Part shown: positions 9,070 through 17,581 of the stretch, in pieces | How positions within the stretch are numbered: the stretch's first letter is position 1 | Layout: each line of letters starts with the position of its first letter | Assembly: GCA_050249835.1 (NCBI GenBank) | Contig: JBFWPT010000011.1 | Coordinates: 1-64,000 of the forward strand | DNA length: 64,000 nt | Direction of reading: 5' to 3' | Source: Miltoncostaea sp050249835 | GTDB taxonomy: Bacteria; Actinomycetota; Thermoleophilia; Miltoncostaeales; Miltoncostaeaceae | Program-made: the position numbers and the translations under genes | The notes under the pieces: model-generated | What the model saw: the letters and a program-made list of their open reading frames with translations, nothing else | What the model was told of the DNA's origin: nothing | The model's database searches: none

Positions 9070-10925
9070 GCACCCGGTCACGAGCCGCCCGCGTAGGGGA
9101 GCTGCGTCCGTCCGCGCTGGTCCACACCTTCGGAGTCGGGGCGGTCGTCGACCTGCCACGCCTGTCGGTGATGGTGATGGGGCTTGACGAGTGGCGTCTG
9201 GACGGCCACGCCGTGACCATCGACGAGCCCCGTCTGGTGAGGACCCTGCGCGCCGAGCCCGGCCTGGAGCACCTGCAGCGGCTGGTGGCGCCACCGATCG
9301 TGGCCGAGACGGGCCCGCCGTCGCGCTCGGCCCTCGACGCCTCGCGGCGGGTCGGCGTGCCGGTGGCGGTGTTCCCGCGATGGCTCGTGTGCCCGGTCTG
9401 CCGCCGCCTGGCTCCCATCGAGGGAGGCCAGTTCGACCTCCGCACCAACCCCTTCCGGCCGGAGCGCAGCGAGTTCGTCCACCGCACCTGCCAGCCCGCG
9501 CGCGGGCGGCGCCCGCCCACCGCCCTGCCCGCCCGGTTCGTGGTGGCCTGCGAGGACGGGCACATGGACGACTTCCCCTGGGTCGCCTACGTCCACGGCA
9601 CCGCCCATGCGGACGAGGTGGCATGCGCGTGGAGCCTTCGCCTGGAGGAGCGCGACCCCACCGGGGAGATCGCGGGCATCTACGTGCGCTGTGAGCAGTG
9701 CGAGAAGGCGAAGGCGATGGCCGCGGCCTTCGGCGAGGCGGGGCGCCAGGCGCTGCCTGCCTGCTCGGGCGGACATCCCCACCTGCGCGTCCGCGGCGAG
9801 TGCGAGTGGCGGATGCGGGCGATGCTGCTGGGCGCCTCGAACTCGTGGTTCGCGGTCACGCGCTCGGCGCTGTCGGTCCCCCAGCACGCCGATCCCCTGC
9901 TCGAGCGCGTCGCGGCCCGCTGGGACACCCTCCGCTCGGTGACCTCTGCGGAGGTGCTGGCCGCGTTCTGTGCCATCGGGCAGCTCGGCGACCTGGCGGG
10001 CGAGGACGACGATGACCTGCTGGCGGCCATCGAGCGCCAGCGGGCGGGCGAGGTCGGCAGCGAGCCGGGCGACCTGCGGGTGCGGGAGTGGGAGCTGTTG
10101 ACCGCGTCGGACCGTCCCGAGAGCCCCGATTTCCGCGCCCGCGACACGGAGGTGCCGAGCGCGTACACCGATTCGATCGCGCGGGTGGTGCTGGTGGAGC
10201 GGCTGCGAGAGGTGCAGGCCCTCGTCGGCTTCACGCGCGTCGACCCCCCCGGCGAGGAGGACGGCCAGGTGGGCTGGACCTCGCTCGGCCGCGACGCCGC
10301 GACCTGGCTGCCCGCCGCCGAGGTGCACGGCGAGGGGATCTTCGTACAGCTCCAGGAGGACCGCGTCGCCGAGTGGATCGAGAGGGCCGGGGAGCGCGCG
10401 GCGGCCCTGGCCGAGGTGCACCGGCGCTGGTGTGCCCGGCGCGGCGTCGAGACCGGCGCATCGCCCTTCCCCGGCCTCCGCGCCGTGCTCGTCCATACCC
10501 TGAGCCACGCCCTGATGCGTCGCCTCACCCTGGAGAGCGGTTACGCCCAGGCGGCGATCCGGGAGCGGCTCTACGCGGTGGGACCGGAGCACGAGGGCGG
10601 GCCGATGGCGGGGTTCCTGCTCTACACGGCGGCGCCGGGGGCCGAGGGAACCCTCGGTGGACTGGTGGCCCTCGGGTCCGTCCGATCGCTCGGCCGGCTT
10701 ATGGACGGGGCGCTGCGTGATGCCGGGCTCTGCGACTCGGATCCGCTCTGCGGCGAGAGCCTGTCCACCGACGAGGGCCTGACCCTGAACGGGGCCGCCT
10801 GCTACGCGTGCCTGTTCGCGCCCGAGACCTCGTGCGAGCGCGGTAACCGCTACCTCGACCGCGCCGTCCTGGTCGACGTGCCGGGGGTGACCCCCCTCGG
10901 CTTCTTCGCCGGCCGCAAACGGTGA
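9066..10925 (+). CDS. drmB: DISARM core protein DrmB (DUF1998)
   Basis: This 619-residue partner of DrmA has a C-terminal DUF1998 domain. The N-terminal part has ELRPSALVHTFGVGAVVDLP, typical of DrmB openings, followed by CPVCRRL, a likely half of a zinc site. The C-terminal region has HTLSHALMRRL, a glycine-rich GTLGGLVALG turn, then clustered cysteines (CDSDPLC, CYAC, SC) and ERGNRYLDR, all characteristic of DUF1998. The protein acts in the DrmAB complex, which loads on phage DNA. The start is GTG inside the drmA stop codon. No lesion is visible. Confidence 0.92.
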   Translation: MSTRSRAARVGELRPSALVHTFGVGAVVDLPRLSVMVMGLDEWRLDGHAVTIDEPRLVRTLRAEPGLEHLQRLVAPPIVAETGPPSRSALDASRRVGVPVAVFPRWLVCPVCRRLAPIEGGQFDLRTNPFRPERSEFVHRTCQPARGRRPPTALPARFVVACEDGHMDDFPWVAYVHGTAHADEVACAWSLRLEERDPTGEIAGIYVRCEQCEKAKAMAAAFGEAGRQALPACSGGHPHLRVRGECEWRMRAMLLGASNSWFAVTRSALSVPQHADPLLERVAARWDTLRSVTSAEVLAAFCAIGQLGDLAGEDDDDLLAAIERQRAGEVGSEPGDLRVREWELLTASDRPESPDFRARDTEVPSAYTDSIARVVLVERLREVQALVGFTRVDPPGEEDGQVGWTSLGRDAATWLPAAEVHGEGIFVQLQEDRVAEWIERAGERAAALAEVHRRWCARRGVETGASPFPGLRAVLVHTLSHALMRRLTLESGYAQAAIRERLYAVGPEHEGGPMAGFLLYTAAPGAEGTLGGLVALGSVRSLGRLMDGALRDAGLCDSDPLCGESLSTDEGLTLNGAACYACLFAPETSCERGNRYLDRAVLVDVPGVTPLGFFAGRKR

Positions 10926-11689
10926 GCGCGCCGGACCTGGTCGCGGCGGTCGGCCAGGCGGTCGCCGAGCTGTCGCCGGCGGCGCGGCGGGTGCTGGTGG
11001 AGCGCCTGCGCGCCGGAGCCGCACGTCCGGCGATCGAGGCGGCCATCCCCGCGCCGGGCTTCGCCGAGACCGTACGCACGCTTCTCGACGCATGGAACGA
11101 CACGCTCCCGTCCGAGGCGCTCGCGCTCGCGATCGAATGCGCCGCCGCCCGCGACGAGGCCACCGGGCGGATCAGTCTCGTCTGGACCGGGCCGACCACG
11201 GCGGCCGTCGCACCGCGACGCACAGACCAGGCGCTGCTCCAGGTGATCAACGCCGCACAAGAGCGGCTGATCGTCGTCAGCTTCGCGGTGTACCGCGTGC
11301 CGGACGTGGCCGCCGCTCTCGTCCGGGCCGCCGAACGGGGCGCGCGCGTCGTCGTGATCCTGGAGTCCGAGGCCGCCAGCGGAGGCAAGGTCGTCTACGA
11401 GATGTCCGAGCAGCTCGGACGCGGCGTAGCGCAGGCGTGTGAGCTCTACACGTGGCGGCTGGACCGCCGGCCGCGCACCCCGGCCGGGACGGCGGGCTCC
11501 CTGCACGCGAAATGCGCCGTCGCAGACGGCCGCCACCTCCTTGTCTCCAGCGCGAACCTCACCGAGTACGCCCAGTGGTTCAACATCGAGCTCGGCCTGC
11601 TCGTCGAAGGGGGAGATGCCCCACGGCGCGTCCAGCGCCACTGGGAGGCGCTGATGGCGTCCAGCGAGCTCGAACGGGCGGACCGTTAG
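10922..11689 (+). CDS. drmC: DISARM phospholipase D-like protein DrmC
   Basis: This 255-residue protein has one PLD-type HKD motif: HAKCAVAD at residues 195-202, with His195, Lys197 and Asp202, followed by SSANLTEYA. Single-HKD proteins of this superfamily usually form dimers to build the active site. In DISARM DrmC is the predicted nuclease. The region before the motif (LIVVSFAVYRVPDVAAAL) is the usual PLD fold strand and helix. The GTG start overlaps the drmB stop. It is the last gene of the operon; the next gene is convergent, only 16 bases away. Confidence 0.9.
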   Translation: MSAPDLVAAVGQAVAELSPAARRVLVERLRAGAARPAIEAAIPAPGFAETVRTLLDAWNDTLPSEALALAIECAAARDEATGRISLVWTGPTTAAVAPRRTDQALLQVINAAQERLIVVSFAVYRVPDVAAALVRAAERGARVVVILESEAASGGKVVYEMSEQLGRGVAQACELYTWRLDRRPRTPAGTAGSLHAKCAVADGRHLLVSSANLTEYAQWFNIELGLLVEGGDAPRRVQRHWEALMASSELERADR

Positions 11690-11705
11690 GGCTTTCGGCT
11701 ACGCA

Positions 11706-12431
11706 TCAGTCACGGGCGCAGGTGCCCCAGTCGAAGAGGTGAGGAAGGTTCTTCAGTCGCGCCCGGTTGTCCTGATAGTCGGGTTGCACATGCCGACCGA
11801 TGACAAGGATCCCGATCGGGCCGGCATCCGCGAGCTCTAGCGCCGCCGCGGCGCTCTGCGCGTTCGCTCCGGTCGTCCATGTGTCGTCGATGAGCAGGAC
11901 CGACGCGCCCTCAAGGTCGCGTGTCGGGTTGTACTTGCCGCTATCCACGGTACGTGGAGCCACCTCCGTCCCCGACCGCCGCAGCAGACGCTCGTGGCGA
12001 TCGCGGGTGGGAGCTACCAGCGACCCCACGATGTGCCGGAGCGGGTGGGCGTCGTCGCGGGCGGGGTCGCCGGACGGGACGGTCGTAACGACGTCGAAGC
12101 GGGCCCCCGCCCCGGCGGAGCGAGCGAGGCAGGCCTCGTGGAGGCCGACGAATCGCCACAGGACGGCCGCGAGCTGGAGCGTGAACCGCTTCGCGGTCTC
12201 GTCGGTGCGTCGCTTGTAGCCGGCCAGCACCGTGTGGAGCTGCCCCCCGTGCGGGCTATACGAGATCGGAAGAACAGACCTCGTCACGACCTGGCTATGG
12301 CCGCAGGGGTAGCAGCGAGGGTAGCCCTCGGTGAACGTGAGGCAGATCTCGCAGACGTCGGGGTCCGTGGGCCGGAGCGGGTTCAGGAGAAAGTTGCTGT
12401 AGGGCTCCGTCAGCTCCTGGACAGTCGCCAT
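11706..12431 (-). CDS. Zinc-ribbon phosphoribosyltransferase-like protein (ComF type), paired with DprA
   Basis: This 241-residue protein has an N-terminal zinc ribbon (C27, C30, C40, C43) and a type I phosphoribosyltransferase domain. The PRPP-binding loop is DDTWTTG at residues 182-188, preceded by the hydrophobic strand VLLI. The layout resembles ComFC, a competence protein, but an intact ComF normally acts with DNA uptake genes, none of which are near. The gene starts 13 bases after the DprA-like gene, so the two form an operon under the upstream SOS box. The context (next to DISARM, away from competence genes) suggests a defence or DNA-damage role; the chemistry and substrate are unknown. 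Confidence 0.8.
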   Translation of the reverse strand: MATVQELTEPYSNFLLNPLRPTDPDVCEICLTFTEGYPRCYPCGHSQVVTRSVLPISYSPHGGQLHTVLAGYKRRTDETAKRFTLQLAAVLWRFVGLHEACLARSAGAGARFDVVTTVPSGDPARDDAHPLRHIVGSLVAPTRDRHERLLRRSGTEVAPRTVDSGKYNPTRDLEGASVLLIDDTWTTGANAQSAAAALELADAGPIGILVIGRHVQPDYQDNRARLKNLPHLFDWGTCARD

Positions 12432-12444
12432 CTGCGGGATCCGC

Positions 12445-13335
12445 CTACGCGGACAACGCGTCGAGCGACGTGAGGCGCTCTACGTGCTCAGCCACCTCTA
12501 TGGCCGAACCGACCACGTGCGTTCCAGGGCGCTCTGCGTACGCACGGGCCCAGTCATGAGAGAGCAGTGACCGCATCAGGAAGACGGGTCGGCCATGCTC
12601 CAACGCAATCCGGGCCTGCATCCGCGCCCCGCTCGTGTGCGAGGCCTCGATGACCACGGTCGCGAGAGCGATGCCCGACATGACGATGTTGCGCATCGGG
12701 AAGCTTTGACGCCTCGGCGGGGCGTCCGGCCAGAACTGCGAGACAACGGCGCCCTCCGCAGCGATGCGCTCCTGAAGCTCGGCGTTCACCGCGGGATAGG
12801 AGCGCCGGATTCCAGTGCCGATAACGGCGACGGTACGTCGTCCGCTGTCGAGAGCAGCCCGATGAGCCGCGGTATCGACCCCCGCAGCTAGGCCGCTGAC
12901 AATCGTGAACCCATGCGCTGAAAGGTCCTCGGCCATGGCTGTCGCCTGCCGCAGCCCGTCGGGCGACACTTGGCGGGTGCCGACGACTGCGATGGCTCGC
13001 GCGTCGCCGGCGAGGAGCGATCCACGCAGGAAGAGAAGGGGAGGACGGTTGTGGATCGCGCGCAGGTTCTGAGGGTAATCGTCATCGAGCACCGTGACGA
13101 GGCGGATTCCCTCGGCTTCCCACTCGCCGATCTCGGCGACGACTGCGTCGAGGTCCTCTTCGATCCGCTGGTCCGTCTGGGCGGGGAAGAGCGTGAGATC
13201 GGCAGACAGACTCGTCTCATCGAGAATCGCGATCGCGCTGCCCCGCTCCTCGATCTCGTCGGAGACCAGATGCCAAATGCGGCCACCGCGCCGGAGGAGT
13301 GCGACCAGCGCCGCCGCTTCGTATCGATCGCTCAT
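12445..13335 (-). CDS. DprA/Smf-like DNA-binding protein, first gene of an SOS-controlled pair
   Basis: This 296-residue protein has a DprA Rossmann fold: GTRQVSPDG from residue 119, SGLAAGVDTAAHR, the phosphate-binding SFPMRNIVMSG segment, and SHTSGARMQARIALEHGRPVF. Canonical DprA loads RecA on incoming single strands and often carries a SAM domain and a C-terminal winged helix. Here the Rossmann fold is followed only by a short tail (about 30 residues), and the first 100 residues form a different N-terminal region. A good Shine-Dalgarno (AAGGA) lies six bases before ATG. The next gene is a phosphoribosyltransferase. Base composition is less GC-rich than in the flanking chromosome, in keeping with transfer. 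Confidence 0.88.
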   Translation of the reverse strand: MSDRYEAAALVALLRRGGRIWHLVSDEIEERGSAIAILDETSLSADLTLFPAQTDQRIEEDLDAVVAEIGEWEAEGIRLVTVLDDDYPQNLRAIHNRPPLLFLRGSLLAGDARAIAVVGTRQVSPDGLRQATAMAEDLSAHGFTIVSGLAAGVDTAAHRAALDSGRRTVAVIGTGIRRSYPAVNAELQERIAAEGAVVSQFWPDAPPRRQSFPMRNIVMSGIALATVVIEASHTSGARMQARIALEHGRPVFLMRSLLSHDWARAYAERPGTHVVGSAIEVAEHVERLTSLDALSA

Positions 13336-13348
13336 TCTCGATCCTTAC

Positions 13349-13362
13349 CGAACATATGTTCT
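13349..13362 (-). promoter_or_regulatory. LexA/DinR-type SOS box of the DprA-PRTase operon
   Basis: The bases read CGAACATATGTTCT on the plus strand. This contains the perfect 12-bp palindrome GAACATATGTTC and matches the Gram-positive SOS consensus CGAACATATGTTCG at 13 of 14 positions. It lies 13 bases before the ATG of the DprA-like gene. A TTGACC hexamer (minus strand, 13370-13365) adjoins it and could be a -35 element; the -10 is weak. A LexA dimer here would block transcription until DNA damage. Confidence 0.85.
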
Positions 13363-13615
13363 TGGGTCAAGAAGGGGCGGCGTCAGAAAGATCTCCCATC
13401 CCTCCAGCGCCGGTGGGGGCTTGTTCCCGGGCACGGTACTTCAGACGCCGGACCACTTGTCCTGACGCCTGACCTCCCCCGATCGGCGGCTGGCAGGGCC
13501 TGTTGGTCTGCCCCGGCCCTCCCTCCATCAGGTCCGACATGATGGGAAAGCCACACGTCACAGACCCGGTGTCCTCACCGCTCTGAGCCCCCGTGGAGCT
13601 GGCGTTGAGGATGAG
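13363..13615. other. Intergenic gap between the defence island and the ABC transporter gene
   Basis: About 250 bases separate the DprA promoter from the stop codon of the leftward ABC transporter gene. I see no tRNA, integrase, direct repeat or convincing ORF here, and no strong terminator hairpin. It may hold the edge of the defence island, but nothing in the sequence marks an attachment site. Confidence 0.4.
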
Positions 13616-15424
13616 CTACCGCACATCCACGGACGACTCGCCCGTCTGCACTCTCCAAAGGGCGGCGTACAGGCCCCCTGCGTTCAGCAGGTCGTCGTGG
13701 GTGCCGGCTTCGCGGACCTGGCCGGCTTCCAGGACGTGGATGCGGTCGGCGTGGCGGATGGTGCTCAGACGGTGGGCGATGACCAGAGTGGTCCGGTTCC
13801 TCGCCACGATCTCCAGGCTTCGCTGGATGGCGGCCTCGGTCTCGTTGTCCACGGAGCTCGTCGCCTCGTCCAGGACCAGGATGGCGGGGTCGCGGACGAT
13901 GGCCCTCGCGATGGAGAGGCGCTGGCGCTGGCCGCCGGAGAGCTTCTGGCCGCGTTCGCCGACCAGGGTGTCGTAGCCGTCCGGCAGGGCCTCGATGAAC
14001 TCGTGGGCCTCGGCGAGGCGGGCGGCCTTCTCGATGGCCTCGTCGGGGGCGTCCGGGTCGCCGTAGGCGATGTTCTCCCTGACGGTGCCGTCGAAGAGGA
14101 AGACGTCCTGGCTGACGAGCCCGATGGCGCCGCGGAGGTCGTGGAAGGTGAGGTCGCGGACGTCGTGGCCGTCCACGGTGACGCGGCCCGCGGTGGGTTC
14201 GTAGAGCCGCAGGAGCAGCTTCACGATCGTGGACTTGCCGGCGCCGGTGAGGCCGACGACGGCGTGGGTCTCGCCGGCGGGGATGTCGAGCTCAAGGCCG
14301 CGGAGGACGTCGGGGCCCTGGGCGTAGGCGAAGCGCACATTGTCGAACCGGACGGCGCCGGCGACCGGGATGGGGAGGTGGTCTGGGCCCTCCACGATGG
14401 TCGGCTCGATGGCCAGGAGGTCGAGGATGCGCCGGGTGCTGGCCATGGCGCGCTGGTAGAGGTCGAAGGTCTCCCCGAGTCGGGTCAGCGGCCAGAGGAG
14501 GCGCTGGGTCATGAACACCAGGACCGAGAAGAAGCCGACGGCCAGCTCGCCCTCGATGGTCATGTGCCCGCCGACCAGCAGGGTGAGGGTGAAGCCCGCC
14601 AGGATGGCCATCCGGATGAGCGGGACGAAGGCGGACGAGAGGCGGATGGCGTTGGCGTTGGCGAGGCGGTAGGAGTCGGACTCGCCCTGGACGCGGGCGA
14701 TCTCGCGGTCCTCGGCGGTGAACGCCTTGATCGTCGCGATGCCGCCGAGGTTGTTCGCGAGGGTGCCGTTCAGGTGGCCGACGCGGGCGCGGACGTCGCG
14801 GTACTTCGGCTCCAGCAGGCGCTGGTAGAGCAGGGAGCCGAAGACGATGACCGGGATCGGGGCGAAGGCCACCAGGAACAGCAAGGGGTCGGCGACCAGG
14901 AAGATCGCCCCCACGATCACGATGTTCAGGACGGTCTGGATGATCGCGATCGCGCCCTCGTCCAGGAACCGCTCCAGCTGGTTGACGTCGTCGTTCAGCA
15001 CGGACATCAGCCCACCGGTGCTCTGGTCCTCGAAGAACCCGAGCTCGAGTTTCTGGACGTGCGCGTAGGCGTCCATGCGCGCCTCGTGCTCGACCGTCTG
15101 GGCCAGGTTGCGCCACTGGACGTCGGATCCGAACTCCGTGATCGACTCGCCGATCCAGACGACCACGTTGATCGCGGCGAGGATGACGAGCTGCCACCAG
15201 GTGCTCTCGACCCCGGTGATGTCGGCGACGAACGAGTCGTTGTCGTTCACGATCACGTCGATCGCGACGCCGATCAGGATCTCCGGGAAGACGTCGAAGA
15301 TCTTGTTCAGCACGGTGAGCGTCGTCGCCCACCAGACGCGCCCGCGGTGGTTCGCCGTGTACTGCCAGAGCCCGCGCAGGGGGGCGCCGCCCGGGGGCGG
15401 GACGGTCACCGCGCCGCGCGTCAC
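13616..15424 (-). CDS. ABC exporter, fused membrane and ATPase domains (MsbA/LmrA type)
   Basis: This 602-residue half-transporter has an N-terminal six-helix exporter domain (about residues 20-330) and a C-terminal nucleotide-binding domain. Visible are Walker A GLTGAGKST, the Q-loop region GLVSQDVFLFDGTVRENIAYG, signature LSGGQRQRLSIA, Walker B ILVLDEATSSVD and the switch His in IAHRLS. Such proteins work as homo- or heterodimers exporting lipids or drugs; no partner gene is adjacent, so a homodimer is likely. The GTG start overlaps the stop of the aldo-keto reductase upstream (GTGA), so the pair forms an operon. Confidence 0.92.
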   Translation of the reverse strand: MTRGAVTVPPPGGAPLRGLWQYTANHRGRVWWATTLTVLNKIFDVFPEILIGVAIDVIVNDNDSFVADITGVESTWWQLVILAAINVVVWIGESITEFGSDVQWRNLAQTVEHEARMDAYAHVQKLELGFFEDQSTGGLMSVLNDDVNQLERFLDEGAIAIIQTVLNIVIVGAIFLVADPLLFLVAFAPIPVIVFGSLLYQRLLEPKYRDVRARVGHLNGTLANNLGGIATIKAFTAEDREIARVQGESDSYRLANANAIRLSSAFVPLIRMAILAGFTLTLLVGGHMTIEGELAVGFFSVLVFMTQRLLWPLTRLGETFDLYQRAMASTRRILDLLAIEPTIVEGPDHLPIPVAGAVRFDNVRFAYAQGPDVLRGLELDIPAGETHAVVGLTGAGKSTIVKLLLRLYEPTAGRVTVDGHDVRDLTFHDLRGAIGLVSQDVFLFDGTVRENIAYGDPDAPDEAIEKAARLAEAHEFIEALPDGYDTLVGERGQKLSGGQRQRLSIARAIVRDPAILVLDEATSSVDNETEAAIQRSLEIVARNRTTLVIAHRLSTIRHADRIHVLEAGQVREAGTHDDLLNAGGLYAALWRVQTGESSVDVR

Positions 15425-16428
15425 GGGTGGGACGGGCCCCGGCCGGCTCCGGTGGTCGCCACCGCCTCGGCGATCGCATGGAGGTCGGCGGCGGTGAGGG
15501 TGACGGCGCTCGCGCCGATCCAGCCCTCCACCTGCTCCGCGCTGCGGGCGCCGACGATCGCGCCGGTCACGCCCTCGTGGGCGAGGACCCAGGCGATCGC
15601 CGTCTCGCCGGCGGACGCGCCATGCGCGGCGCCGATGTCGTGGAGGGCGTCGCGCAGGGCGAGGTTGGCCGACAGGGCCGGCTCGCCGAACACGTTCGGC
15701 ATCCCGTGGCGCCAGTCGGAGGAGTCGAGGGTCGCCATGCGCTCCTTCGAGAAGCGCTCGGTGAGGAGCCCGGACATCATCGGGCTGTAGGCGATCACCC
15801 CGGTGCCGTGCTCGCGGCACCACGGCAGCAGGTCGGCCGCGCGGCGCTCCACCGGGTTGAACATCGGCTGCAGGGAGTCGACGTGGTGGATGGGCTCGCA
15901 GCGCTCCAGGAGCTTGCGGTCGAAGTTGGAGACCCCCGCCCAGCGCACCTTGCCGGCCTGCACCAGCTCGGCCATGACGCCCCAGCTCTCCTCGACCGGC
16001 GTGCCCGTGCGCGTGTCGGGCCAGTGGAACTGGTAGAGGTCGATGCGCTCGACGCCGAGGCGCCGCAGGGAGTCGTCGCACTCGCGGCGGATCTCGTCCG
16101 GCCTCAGGTTGGGCCGGGGGACGCCGTCGTCCTGGTCCTGCCAGACCATCCCGCACTTGGTGAACACCAGCGGCGGGTCGGACATGCCCTTGAGGGCCCG
16201 GGCGACGAGCTCCTCGGAGTGGCCGAGACCGTAGACCGCAGCGGTGTCGATCCAGTTGACGCCCCCGTCGAGGGCGCGGTGGATGGCGGCGATGGAGTCG
16301 GCGTCGTCCTGGGGGCCCCAGCCGTAGGCCCAGTCGCCCCCGCCGATCGCCCACGCCCCGAACCCGATGCTCGTGATCTCGGGCCCGTCACGGCCGAGAC
16401 GGCGCGTCGGATGGGGGGAATCGGTCAC
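15421..16428 (-). CDS. Aldo-keto reductase
   Basis: This 335-residue TIM-barrel oxidoreductase probably reduces aldehydes or ketones with NADPH. The start of the fold (IGFGAWAIGG), the catalytic-Tyr segment (WIDTAAVYGLGHSEELVARAL), VFTKCG, DLYQFHWPD and the C-terminal cofactor-binding AIVGARSAEQVEGWIGA are all present. The catalytic tetrad residues Asp, Tyr and Lys can be seen in WIDTAAVY and FTK. GTG at 16428 was chosen because the homology starts there and a -10-like TACACT lies exactly six bases upstream. It precedes and overlaps the ABC exporter gene; a link between their substrates cannot be inferred. Confidence 0.9.
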   Translation of the reverse strand: MTDSPHPTRRLGRDGPEITSIGFGAWAIGGGDWAYGWGPQDDADSIAAIHRALDGGVNWIDTAAVYGLGHSEELVARALKGMSDPPLVFTKCGMVWQDQDDGVPRPNLRPDEIRRECDDSLRRLGVERIDLYQFHWPDTRTGTPVEESWGVMAELVQAGKVRWAGVSNFDRKLLERCEPIHHVDSLQPMFNPVERRAADLLPWCREHGTGVIAYSPMMSGLLTERFSKERMATLDSSDWRHGMPNVFGEPALSANLALRDALHDIGAAHGASAGETAIAWVLAHEGVTGAIVGARSAEQVEGWIGASAVTLTAADLHAIAEAVATTGAGRGPSHP

Positions 16429-16434
16429 TTGGCG

Positions 16435-16440
16435 AGTGTA
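16435..16440 (-). promoter_or_regulatory. Probable -10 element for a leaderless aldo-keto reductase mRNA
   Basis: Reading leftwards, TACACT is followed by CGCCAA and then the GTG start. With transcription beginning about seven bases after a -10 box, the mRNA would start at the start codon. No Shine-Dalgarno is visible before this GTG, which agrees with a leaderless message. No -35 hexamer is evident. Confidence 0.5.
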
Positions 16441-16504
16441 CGCGCGTCCAATTGGGCCTGGCCCGGGCGTGACCGCCGGCCCCGCCGGTGAGAGGATCCC
16501 GGCC

Positions 16505-16936
16505 ATGTCACGACGCCTCCTCGCCACCATCGTCATCGCCGCCGCGGGCCTCCTGGTCTGGAGCGCGACGGCCACCGCCATCACGCGCTTCGCGACGCCC
16601 ACCCGCAACATCGCCTGCGCCGGCGACAAACGGGAGATGCGCTGCGACATCCGGGTGACGAACGCGACGCCGCCGCCGCGGCCGGCGAGCTGCAACTTCG
16701 ACTGGGGGCAGGCCTACGTCATCACGCCGGGCAAGCGGAAGGGCCGCGGCCTCTGCGCGAGCGACACGGTGCTGCCGTCGCCGGGGCAGCGGATCCGCAT
16801 CCTGCGATACGGCACCTCCATCCGGTTCGGCCCGGGCGGGCAGATCGTGTGCATCTCCCGGCGCACCGGCCTCACCTGCCGCAACAAGGCGGGCCACGGC
16901 TTCACCCTCTCCCGGCAGGCGATACGGCTCTTCTGA
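16505..16936 (+). CDS. Secreted DUF6636-like protein
   Basis: This 143-residue protein has a clear signal peptide (MSRRLLATIVIAAAGLLVWS, then TATAIT). The mature part has the pattern of DUF6636: TPTRNIACAG, RCDI, PPPRPASCNFDWGQ, LCASDTVLP, then VCISRRTGLTCRNKAGHGFTL ending in an IRLF strand. Six or seven cysteines suggest disulfides outside the cell. The function of the family is unknown. The gene is divergent from the aldo-keto reductase; ATG follows a GAGAGGA-like ribosome binding site. Confidence 0.75.
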   Translation: MSRRLLATIVIAAAGLLVWSATATAITRFATPTRNIACAGDKREMRCDIRVTNATPPPRPASCNFDWGQAYVITPGKRKGRGLCASDTVLPSPGQRIRILRYGTSIRFGPGGQIVCISRRTGLTCRNKAGHGFTLSRQAIRLF

Positions 16937-16943
16937 CCCCCCG

Positions 16944-17551
16944 GTGCTGCTGCTCTAAGACTCGCCCGTCTCGGGCAACTGCTGGAAGGTCCGGCAGTTG
17001 CTCGCGCTGCGCGGCCTGGAGTACGAGCGGGTGACGCTCTCGGTGATCGACCGGTCGGACCGCGACGAGGTGATCGGCCGTGACGCCAACCCGGCGCTCC
17101 GCGTGCCGACCCTGCGCCTGGAGGACGGCCGCCACCTGGCCGAGTCCAACGCGATCATCTGGTACCTCACCGAGCAGGGAGGGCTCGGCTGATCCCGGAC
17201 GACCCGCTCGACCGGGCGCGGATGCTCGGGTGGATGTTCTTCGAGCAGTACGAGCACGAGCCCAACATCGCCGTCGCGCGGTTCTGGCTGCACGTGCGCG
17301 GGGGCGTGCCCGACTCCGCGACCCTCGCGGAGAAGCAGGAGGGAGGCCGACGGGCGCTGGCCGCGATGGAGCACCGGCTGGCGGGGGCGGAGTGGCTCGT
17401 GGACGGCGGGTTCACGCTCGCCGACGTCGCGCTCTACGCCTACACGCACGTCGCGCACGAGGCCGGGATCGACCTGGCCCCCTACCCCGGGATCCGCGCC
17501 TGGATCGACCGGGTCGCCGCCCGGCCGGGGCACATCACGCTCGACGACTGA
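16944..17551 (+). pseudogene. Glutathione S-transferase family pseudogene (nonsense codon plus frameshift)
   Basis: The region reads as one GST-type protein once two lesions are corrected. From GTG 16944 it goes V-L-L-L, then TAA (16956-16958) where family members have Tyr (TAC expected), then DSPVSGNCWKVRQLLALRG, the usual start of the thioredoxin-like domain. The frame continues to RVPTLRLEDGRHLAESNAI and IWYLTEQ, then meets TGA at 17190. The next codons (LIPDDPLDRARMLGWMFFE) lie in another frame, so an indel lies in the G-rich run at about 17178-17190. The rest, the all-helical C-terminal domain, is open to 17551. Two independent lesions favour genuine decay over sequencing error. Confidence 0.85.
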
Positions 17552-17581
17552 GGCAGGGCCCGCGGCCGTCCCGGCCGCGCG

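Noticed and set aside
10922..11689. Stand-alone phospholipase D
   Set aside because: Gene order and overlap with drmB identify it as DrmC, and it has no signal peptide for an exported lipase.
11706..13335. Natural competence locus (comF-dprA)
   Set aside because: No other competence gene is adjacent, the DprA lacks its usual C-terminal winged helix, and the operon has an SOS box beside DISARM.
13363..13615. tRNA or attachment site at the edge of the defence island
   Set aside because: No cloverleaf, integrase or direct repeat could be found in this gap.
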